From Congregibacter variabilis (GTDB taxonomy: Bacteria; Pseudomonadota; Gammaproteobacteria; Pseudomonadales; Halieaceae): a stretch of 64,000 nt of DNA. A program made the translations under genes and the position numbers. The notes beneath the pieces were generated by a model, which worked only from the letters and a program-made list of their open reading frames with translations, was not told the origin of the DNA and ran no database searches. Every line of letters starts with the position of its first letter. Within the stretch, counting starts at the first letter, position 1. Below, in pieces: positions 60,267-64,000 of the stretch. The stretch covers positions 3,038,001 through 3,102,000 of the forward strand of contig NZ_CP136864.1 of the NCBI RefSeq assembly GCF_045689235.1. Direction: 5' to 3'.

Positions 60267-62450
60267 ATGCACTTCACACCTTTACGTTTTGGCACGGCTG
60301 TTTTACCCCTGGTGTTAATGCTTGCCGCTTGTAGCGGTGATCAGCAGGAAGCCCCGCTGGTAGAGGCCCAAGCAACACCCGCGGTTGCGCCGGGCAGTAC
60401 GGCGGTAACGGCGGCGCGCATCAAAGCTGCCGATTCGACGCCTGGTGAGTGGCTCACTCATGGGCGCACCTACGGCGAGCAACGCTTCAGTCCTCTGGAT
60501 GGGATTAATGCTGACAACATCAAGGAGCTTGGGCTGGCCTGGTATGCCGAGCTTCCGACTGATCGCGGTATTGAAACCACACCGCTGATGGCCGATGGCA
60601 AGCTTTTTGTGACAGCTTCCTGGGGGCATGTGCTGGCCTACGATGCGAAAACCGGTGAGGAGCTATGGCATTTTGATCCGAAGGTACCCAAGGATTATGG
60701 CGTCCATGCCTGTTGCGATGTTGTTAACAGGGGGGCAGCTCTTTGGGGTGACAACGTTTATGCCGCAAGTATTGATGGCCATCTGCGTGCCCTGGACCGC
60801 GACACCGGTGAAGTTGTCTGGGATGTAGATACCCGTATTAACACCACGGATTCCTACACAGTGACCGGAGCTCCGCGAATTGTTAATGGCAAAGTGGTCA
60901 TTGGTAATGGCGGTGCGGAAATGTCTGTGCGCGGCTATGTCACCGCCTATGATGCGGTCACCGGTGAGCAGGCGTGGCGTTTCTATACTGTTCCGGGTAA
61001 CCCTGCTGAGGGATTCGAAGACGAAACGCAGGAGTGGATCGCGGACACCTGGACAGGAAAGTGGTGGGACAACGGCAAAGGTGGCGGTACTGCATGGGAT
61101 TCCTTCGCTTTTGATCCTGAGCTGAACCTTCTATACATCGGGGTTGGTAACGGCGCCAGCTGGAACCAAAAGATTCGCAGCCCGGAAGGTGGCGACAATC
61201 TGTTTATCTCATCCATCGTGGCGGTAGATGCCGATACCGGTGACTACGCCTGGCATTACCAAACCACGCCGGGAGATCACTGGGATTACACCGCCACGCA
61301 ACATATGATTCTGGCAGAACTTCCCATTAACGGAGAGGATCGCAAGGTCCTCATGCAGGCGCCCAAGAACGGCTTTTTCTATGTCATAGATCGAGCAACC
61401 GGCGAACTGCTGTCGGCCGACAAATACATGCCTGTTACCTGGGCGACCCATGTGGATATGGAGACAGGGCGCCCCGTAGAAGCGCCGGGCATGCGCGATG
61501 GCAATAGCGACACCATGGTGTCTCCCGGGCCTTCTGGAGCGCACAACTGGCATCCCATGACGTACAGTCCGGATACAGGGTTGGTCTACATTCCGGCCAA
61601 ATCTTCATCATCGATTTATGCCGATGATTTTCATACGCTTGAGCGTGACGCTGTATGGCACGTCAACTACAACGTTGCAGCGATGGTGGGAATGCCGGAC
61701 GAAGTGCCAGCGGCAGCGCGTGCGGCTATAGGTAAAGAAGCCTTGGCAGCAGAACTCATTGCCTGGGATCCGATTAAAGGAGAGGCCGTTTGGAAAAAGC
61801 CGCGGGGTTATTACTCGGGCTCAGGCTTGCTGTCGACCCACGGTAATCTGTTGTTTCAGGGTGATCTGACCGGCACCTTCAGTGCCTTTGCCGCAGACTC
61901 AGGAGATGAGCTCTGGAGCTACCCAGTGCAGGGCGGTGTGATGGCTTCGCCAATCACCTACACCATTGATGGAGAACAGTACGTTGCCGTGGCTCAGGGT
62001 TGGGGCGGTGAGACGGGTTTGCCTTTTGGCTCGGTGAGTGGCCCTCAGAACATGATTAACATCAGTCGCTTGTTGGTCTTTAAGTTGGGTGGGGCAGAAA
62101 CATTACCCAAGGTTCCTGTGGTGGAGCAGCAGCTGGTAGCCGCTGGCGTCGAGGTTGCAAGTAGCGAATTTGTTGAGTCTGGACGTGGGCTTTATAACTT
62201 GTATTGCGCTGTCTGCCATGGTGGCAATGCCATTAGTGCCGGTCTGATACCTGACCTGCGGTACCGCATTGCCGAGATTGAGCCGGCCTGGCAGGCTATT
62301 GTCATTGAGGGTGGTCTGGCGGCCAACGGAATGCCTGCCTGGAAGGAATACCTTACGCCGGATGAGGCGGATTTGATTAAGGAGTATGTGAAGCACGAAG
62401 CCGTACTGGGGGCGAAACGCGGAGAGCGTCGTTTAGTTCGCGCGCCCTAG
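60267..62450 (+). CDS. PQQ-dependent quinohemoprotein alcohol dehydrogenase, lipoprotein
   Basis: A 727-residue enzyme of the PQQ eight-bladed propeller class with a C-terminal cytochrome c. The signal has lipobox LAAC (about residue 22), so it would be lipid-anchored rather than free as in type II dehydrogenases. HACCDVVNRG has the vicinal cysteines that form a disulfide ring near PQQ. CAVCHGG is the heme-binding CxxCH and the later GMPAW methionine probably completes the heme. The enzyme oxidises alcohols (or similar) with PQQ, passing electrons to the respiratory chain. No PQQ synthesis genes are nearby. Confidence 0.92.
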   Translation: MHFTPLRFGTAVLPLVLMLAACSGDQQEAPLVEAQATPAVAPGSTAVTAARIKAADSTPGEWLTHGRTYGEQRFSPLDGINADNIKELGLAWYAELPTDRGIETTPLMADGKLFVTASWGHVLAYDAKTGEELWHFDPKVPKDYGVHACCDVVNRGAALWGDNVYAASIDGHLRALDRDTGEVVWDVDTRINTTDSYTVTGAPRIVNGKVVIGNGGAEMSVRGYVTAYDAVTGEQAWRFYTVPGNPAEGFEDETQEWIADTWTGKWWDNGKGGGTAWDSFAFDPELNLLYIGVGNGASWNQKIRSPEGGDNLFISSIVAVDADTGDYAWHYQTTPGDHWDYTATQHMILAELPINGEDRKVLMQAPKNGFFYVIDRATGELLSADKYMPVTWATHVDMETGRPVEAPGMRDGNSDTMVSPGPSGAHNWHPMTYSPDTGLVYIPAKSSSSIYADDFHTLERDAVWHVNYNVAAMVGMPDEVPAAARAAIGKEALAAELIAWDPIKGEAVWKKPRGYYSGSGLLSTHGNLLFQGDLTGTFSAFAADSGDELWSYPVQGGVMASPITYTIDGEQYVAVAQGWGGETGLPFGSVSGPQNMINISRLLVFKLGGAETLPKVPVVEQQLVAAGVEVASSEFVESGRGLYNLYCAVCHGGNAISAGLIPDLRYRIAEIEPAWQAIVIEGGLAANGMPAWKEYLTPDEADLIKEYVKHEAVLGAKRGERRLVRAP

Positions 62451-62469
62451 GTAGCCAAAGTGCTGCATC

Positions 62470-62497
62470 AAAAGCCGTCACTTGTGACGGCTTTTTT
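62470..62497 (+). terminator. Rho-independent terminator after the PQQ dehydrogenase gene
   Basis: AAAAGCCGTCAC (62470-62481) pairs with GTGACGGCTTTT (62484-62495) over a two-base loop, ending in six T (62492-62497). It lies 20 bases past the stop. Confidence 0.85.
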
Positions 62498-62684
62498 CGT
62501 TTGGCGTGAGTCACTTCCTCGCAGGGTGCTCGACAAGCGACAAAGCGTGCCGTTAACGGGACGGACCGCATGTGCTTACATTGATCTGCCAGGGCTTTCA
62601 TCCAATCATAGTTCCCGGCATTGCTCCGTCATGCCAACATTATCGACCGAGTCGATTTCTGCATTCTTACATAGAGGAAAAACC

Positions 62685-63050
62685 GTGAAGCCTTTTGCGA
62701 ATTTAGTTCTTGTCGCTCTCATATCCTTGGGTACAACCGGTTGTGTGTTCATCGACGGCGAGTACGTCAAACACGACGATTGGCGCGATGATCAGCGGGA
62801 TAACCGTGAAATGATCAGTCAGTTAGAAATTGGTTCGACGCGCAATTCGGTCGTTGCAGACTTAGGGACTCCTTCAGATTCAGAAGCTTTTACCAAGGAC
62901 GGCGAAGAAGTACGCGTTTTGTTCTACCGTACTCAGCGAAAGCACTCTGATGGTGAAACCACTCGTGATGAGACCACACCGGTGATCTTTAAAAACAATG
63001 TTCTCATCGGTTGGGGTGATCGGCAGTACGCCGAAGTTCGGCACCAATAA
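62685..63050 (+). CDS. DUF3192 family small lipoprotein
   Basis: A 121-residue protein with a lipobox-like TTGC (about Cys20) after a short hydrophobic signal. DDWRDDQRDNREMI and later VLFYRTQRKHSDGETTRDETTP and VIFKNNVLIGWG match DUF3192 proteins of gammaproteobacteria, such as those in Vibrio and Shewanella. Its function is unknown. The start is GTG at 62685 because AGAGGA (62673-62678) lies six bases before it, while the frame open to 62460 spans the terminator region of the preceding gene. Confidence 0.88.
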   Translation: MKPFANLVLVALISLGTTGCVFIDGEYVKHDDWRDDQRDNREMISQLEIGSTRNSVVADLGTPSDSEAFTKDGEEVRVLFYRTQRKHSDGETTRDETTPVIFKNNVLIGWGDRQYAEVRHQ

Positions 63051-63089
63051 AGTATTCGTCAGACTAATCTGTTCTTGACGACCACCGGA

Positions 63090-63120
63090 TTTAGGCGCGG
63101 TTTTAAATCCCGCGCCTAAA
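63090..63120. terminator. Palindrome between convergent genes, possible terminator
   Basis: TTTAGGCGCGG (63090-63100) and CCGCGCCTAAA (63110-63120) form an 11-base stem around a nine-base loop, 40 bases after the DUF3192 stop and 10 bases before the flavodoxin-like gene stop. It can serve either side. Confidence 0.55.
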
Positions 63121-63129
63121 GCCTCGGCC

Positions 63130-63888
63130 TTATCGCCTGTGCTCAGGGCTTGCGAAGTCACTCTTGCAGCCAGCATCCCAGGCATCGGGTTGATTGCCGT
63201 GTGCGGGAATACCACCTGCGTCTTTAAGCATACGGGCGAGGTGTAAACAATTCCAAACCAGAAACGTCGTATTGCGGTTTGTAAAGTCATTTTCCGGACC
63301 GCCGGATCCGGCATCCATGTACGACGGACCGGGGCCGGCTTCTCCCATCCAGCCCGCGTCCGCCTGCGGCGGTACCGTGTAGCCAATGTGCGATAGAGAG
63401 AACAGAATATTCATCGCGCAGTGTTTAACTCCATCCTCATTGCCGGTAATCAAGGTTGCGCCCACTTTTCCGTAATCTCGATACTGGCCTTTATCGTTGA
63501 AGTTGTGCGTGTATCCGTACATGCGCTCAAGCACGCGATTACAAACCGAGCTCTTTTCCCCAAGCCAGACTGAGGTACCGATGATTAGGATATCGCAGGC
63601 ATCTATCTTGGCTTGAATCTGGGGCCAGTCATCGCGCTCATATCCGTCTACGCCGCTGTAATCCCGGGCAAGTCCTGCAGGAATCTCGAAGTCTACCGGT
63701 CGCAGGATCTCTACAGAAACACCATTGGCCGTAAAAATCCCTTCTGCCACTTTTAGCAAGCCTTCGGTATGCGACACGGAGGGCGACCGGGTCAGCGTGC
63801 AGTTGAGCATTAGAACGCTCAGATCTGTATAGCTCGCTGGTGCGTCGTTACACTGTTTGTCCGTCATGCTTTGAAGTTGCTTTGTCAT
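63130..63888 (-). CDS. Flavodoxin-like NAD(P)H-dependent FMN reductase family protein
   Basis: A 252-residue protein with LSVLMLNCTLTRSPSVSHTEGLL at the start, the phosphate-binding loop region of flavodoxin-like reductases, and ILIIGTSVWLGEKSSVCNRVLERMYG as the flavin-contacting second loop. It is longer at the C-terminus (HLARMLKDAGGIPAHGNQPDAW) than small NADPH-FMN reductases. The substrate may be a quinone, nitro compound or azo bond, but this cannot be set from sequence. The start is ATG 63888 behind AGGAGAAT. Confidence 0.85.
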   Translation of the reverse strand: MTKQLQSMTDKQCNDAPASYTDLSVLMLNCTLTRSPSVSHTEGLLKVAEGIFTANGVSVEILRPVDFEIPAGLARDYSGVDGYERDDWPQIQAKIDACDILIIGTSVWLGEKSSVCNRVLERMYGYTHNFNDKGQYRDYGKVGATLITGNEDGVKHCAMNILFSLSHIGYTVPPQADAGWMGEAGPGPSYMDAGSGGPENDFTNRNTTFLVWNCLHLARMLKDAGGIPAHGNQPDAWDAGCKSDFASPEHRR

Positions 63889-64000
63889 TTTTATTCTCCT
63901 CAAGCGATGCCTGGCATCACTTTCCTCGTATCGGGTGCGCAGCAGCCTGTTTACCACGAACCTCTGGGCAAACAGAAATGCTAATGTGGCGGTTCGAAGG

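Overview
The window looks like chromosomal DNA of a heterotrophic marine gammaproteobacterium, most likely of the Halieaceae (OM60/NOR5) type. The reasons are the gene content (RimK, NhaA, DUF3192 lipoprotein, Dcp, CYP153 with its AraC regulator), a moderately GC-rich composition, and many exported enzymes. The family assignment is inference. I see no insertion sequence, prophage, integrase or CRISPR array, and base composition looks even, so this reads as core or long-resident DNA.

Layout. 1-5.8 kb: the end of a Dcp-type peptidase, a two-gene operon of a RimK ligase with an extra C-terminal RCK_C (TrkA-C) domain plus an AstE/AspA-type deacylase, tRNA-Arg(TCG), a coiled-coil protein, and two membrane proteins. 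5.9-11.9 kb: a Tat-exported molybdenum hydroxylase pair, then a CYP153-type alkane hydroxylase unit (AraC regulator, ferredoxin, P450) with a visible tandem operator. 11.9-17.2 kb: a leftward operon headed by a giant Asp-box (sortilin-like) secreted protein. 17.3-19.6 kb: small metabolic genes and mscL. 19.7-25.3 kb: a compact leftward operon of lipoprotein aminopeptidase, amino-acid permease and an aldo/keto reductase-RidA fusion. 25.4-34 kb: two more M1 peptidases, an M24 peptidase and an S9 peptidase. 34-40.6 kb: two more giant Asp-box proteins facing each other across a terminator. 40.7-50.5 kb: an outer-membrane protein and a proline locus in which proC, proA, putP and putA lie on one strand with proB divergent. 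50.5-64 kb: two MFS transporters, a DUF4386 protein, an amidohydrolase, a DPP-IV-like lipoprotein, NhaA, a PQQ alcohol dehydrogenase, a DUF3192 lipoprotein and a flavodoxin-like protein.

The genes share a theme of peptide and amino-acid use. Exported peptidases (Dcp, three M1, M24, two S9, one DPP-IV-like) would release amino acids and X-Pro dipeptides. An APC permease and PutP would import the products, and PutA would oxidise proline to glutamate. The three Asp-box proteins are interspersed with these peptidases and have no assigned function. The most notable observations are the RimK-RCK_C fusion, the permease/AKR-RidA operon, the mixed proline biosynthesis-catabolism operon, the three Asp-box paralogues and the AraC operator in front of the CYP153 genes.
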